The position numbers and the translations under genes are program-made. The notes below the pieces were generated by a model, which was not told the DNA's origin, did no database searches, and saw only the letters and a program-made list of their open reading frames with translations. Positions 6,102 to 6,901 of a stretch of 6,901 nucleotides of DNA are shown piece after piece (position 1 is the first letter of the stretch; each line of letters begins with the position of its first letter). Origin of the DNA: Avisuccinivibrio_A sp964399665. GTDB taxonomy: Bacteria; Pseudomonadota; Gammaproteobacteria; Enterobacterales; Succinivibrionaceae. Location: NCBI GenBank assembly GCA_964399665.1, contig CAYNSI010000120.1, forward strand, positions 1-6,901, written 5' to 3'.

Positions 6102-6122
6102 GGCAGGGCAGGTAACCCTGCC
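6102..6122 (+). terminator. GC-rich hairpin downstream of ssrA
   Basis: GGCAGGG (6102-6108) and CCCTGCC (6116-6122) form a perfect 7-bp stem with a 7-nt loop, 43 nt after the tmRNA CCA. No T-run follows, so classical intrinsic termination is doubtful; it may still end or protect the precursor 3' end before trimming. Confidence 0.35.
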
Positions 6123-6307
6123 TCGAACCTTCAACGTAAAACCGTCTGTGAAGTAATTGCCAATTTTGGGTCCTCTAAAATAATTGGGGCTTGTCAGAAA
6201 TGATGTGAATCATGTAAAACACATCCTCATCAGCGCCTAATTGTCTCACTGGCTCTATCAAGTGCGCTGTGATTTAACAGTCCTGGGCGGTTAAGACATA
6301 AAATAGT

Positions 6308-6336
6308 TAGGTAAAAAGGTGATAAGACGTTAGAAT
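6308..6336 (+). promoter_or_regulatory. Possible transposase promoter
   Basis: TAGAAT at 6331-6336 matches the -10 consensus at 5 of 6 positions. TAGGTA at 6308-6313 is a poor -35 box at 17 bp spacing. It would start transcription about 45 bp before the transposase start codon. Confidence 0.3.
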
Positions 6337-6389
6337 AAAGGCTCATATGTACAACCAAAAACATGCGTGGTGCAGGTTAGGGGCCTTCA

Positions 6390-6901
6390 ATGAGCAAGCA
6401 TAATAACTTTCAATGTTCAACTTCCTTGCAAGATCTAGCTGCCTCCGATGATGACGTTCTCTATTTTCCTTTGAGAGCTGATGGATTCGTTCAAGATAGC
6501 ATTAAAGAGCGCACTATCGATGTTGATATCGGAATCTATGGCATACCCCACTTGGAGAGCCGTCGTATTGTCACCTTAATTGGCCACCTTTCAGACCAAT
6601 TGTGTGAGGAGTTTGACCGTGAGTACCGCACTTGTCCTCATTGTCAGGCTGAGACCTCCCGGCATACTTCCTTTAGCGTGACTCTGCCTCATCTAAGCTG
6701 GGTCGATAATTACATCAAGCTGAAAGTCAAATGTTTGCAGCGCCGCTGCCCGGTCTGCGGGAGACGCTTCCGCCAAACCATACCATTTAAACACCCCAAG
6801 CACTTGGTCACCATGTCCGCCTTCGAACACGTCATCAGCTTGATACGGACGAAGCACAATCTCAAGCAGATATCGATTATTACTGGAGTTGACTGTGCTA
6901 T
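6390..6901 (+). CDS. ISL3-like transposase, N-terminal part (cut by window end)
   Basis: DNA transposase expected to move the element by a DDE mechanism; the catalytic domain is beyond the window. The visible 170 residues begin at ATG 6390, chosen because AGGGG (6379-6383) lies 6 nt upstream and an in-frame TAG at 6378-6380 excludes an earlier start. After a poorly conserved stretch of about 78 residues comes the ISL3-type zinc ribbon: CPHC at 82-85, then about 34 residues including TLPHLSW at 98-104, then RRCPVCGRRFRQTIPF at 118-133, giving the Cys pairs 82/85 and 120/123. Residues 142-169 (FEHVISLIRTKHNLKQISIITGVD region) form the helix-turn-helix that follows the zinc ribbon in this family. 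No internal stop or frameshift is seen, so the element may be intact. The gene is in the same direction as ssrA. Confidence 0.75.
   Translation, partial: MSKHNNFQCSTSLQDLAASDDDVLYFPLRADGFVQDSIKERTIDVDIGIYGIPHLESRRIVTLIGHLSDQLCEEFDREYRTCPHCQAETSRHTSFSVTLPHLSWVDNYIKLKVKCLQRRCPVCGRRFRQTIPFKHPKHLVTMSAFEHVISLIRTKHNLKQISIITGVDCA

Larger units (their letters stand above)
6059..6389. other. Non-coding region between ssrA and the transposase gene
   Basis: These 331 bases contain no gene I can support. They hold a weak hairpin CACTT/AAGTG at 6074-6088, a strong GGCAGGG/CCCTGCC hairpin at 6102-6122, a possible IS left end near 6168, an inverted repeat GATGTG/CACATC at 6202-6207/6220-6225, and a possible transposase promoter around 6308-6336. 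Confidence 0.55.
6168..6901 (+). mobile_element. ISL3-family insertion sequence, left part only
   Basis: The element is inferred from the ISL3-like transposase gene; its right end is outside the window. The left boundary is a guess: GGGTCCTCTAAAATAATTGG starting at 6168 has the GG(G/C)TCT-like look of ISL3 termini and lies 222 bp before the start codon, but its partner repeat cannot be seen. The true end could be anywhere between the tmRNA and about 6380. Confidence 0.4.

Noticed and set aside
5874..6134. Minus-strand 86-codon frame with LVELEGFEPSS
   Set aside because: It is antisense to the 3' end of the tmRNA; the VELEGFEPS peptide is the well-known false translation of tRNA-like 3' ends.
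6202..6225. GATGTG/CACATC inverted repeat considered as a CRP or FNR site
   Set aside because: The half-sites are 12 bases apart and do not fit the TGTGA-N6-TCACA or TTGAT-N4-ATCAA layouts.

Overview
The window looks like a chromosomal segment of a moderately low-GC gammaproteobacterium. The strongest evidence is the tmRNA gene, whose mRNA-like segment encodes the tag ANDENYALAA, identical to the E. coli tag, on a two-part-free (one-piece) tmRNA of 367 nt. A Gram-negative lipoprotein with a Ser after the lipobox Cys and a canonical NhaA agree with this. A relic of an AAA-ATPase-like/PD-(D/E)XK protein and an ISL3-like transposase of this type make me think of Succinivibrionaceae (Anaerobiospirillum, Succinatimonas and relatives), but that placement is inference only.

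Layout: 1-396 is gene-poor DNA with no recognisable product. Two genes read rightwards: an O6-alkylguanine-DNA alkyltransferase (397-1080) and a class III PLP aminotransferase (1178-2485). Positions 2486-3056 hold hairpins just after the aminotransferase and then a small gene graveyard: a clear N-terminal relic of an AAA-ATPase-like gene (from about 2828), preceded by degenerate reading frames that may be the tail of a related copy. Two genes read leftwards as a probable operon: nhaA (5388-3694), with an unusual tail of about 175 residues, then a small outer-membrane-type lipoprotein (3617-3057). The 5389-5691 region separates nhaA from the divergent ssrA (5692-6058) and carries a perfect 14-bp palindrome and a plausible ssrA promoter. 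After ssrA come 331 non-coding bases and then the 5' part of an ISL3-like transposase gene (from 6390), cut by the window end.

How the genes work together: there is little sign of one shared pathway. DNA alkylation repair, amino-group transfer, Na+/H+ homeostasis and ribosome rescue are separate housekeeping roles. The only pair likely to be co-expressed is nhaA plus the lipoprotein (76-nt gap, same strand). The flanks of the housekeeping genes have accumulated mobile or decayed DNA (AAA-ATPase relic, IS element next to ssrA). I did not find a convincing previously undescribed system; the points most worth a second look are the NhaA tail with its lipoprotein partner, the decayed AAA-ATPase locus, and the palindromes between nhaA and ssrA.
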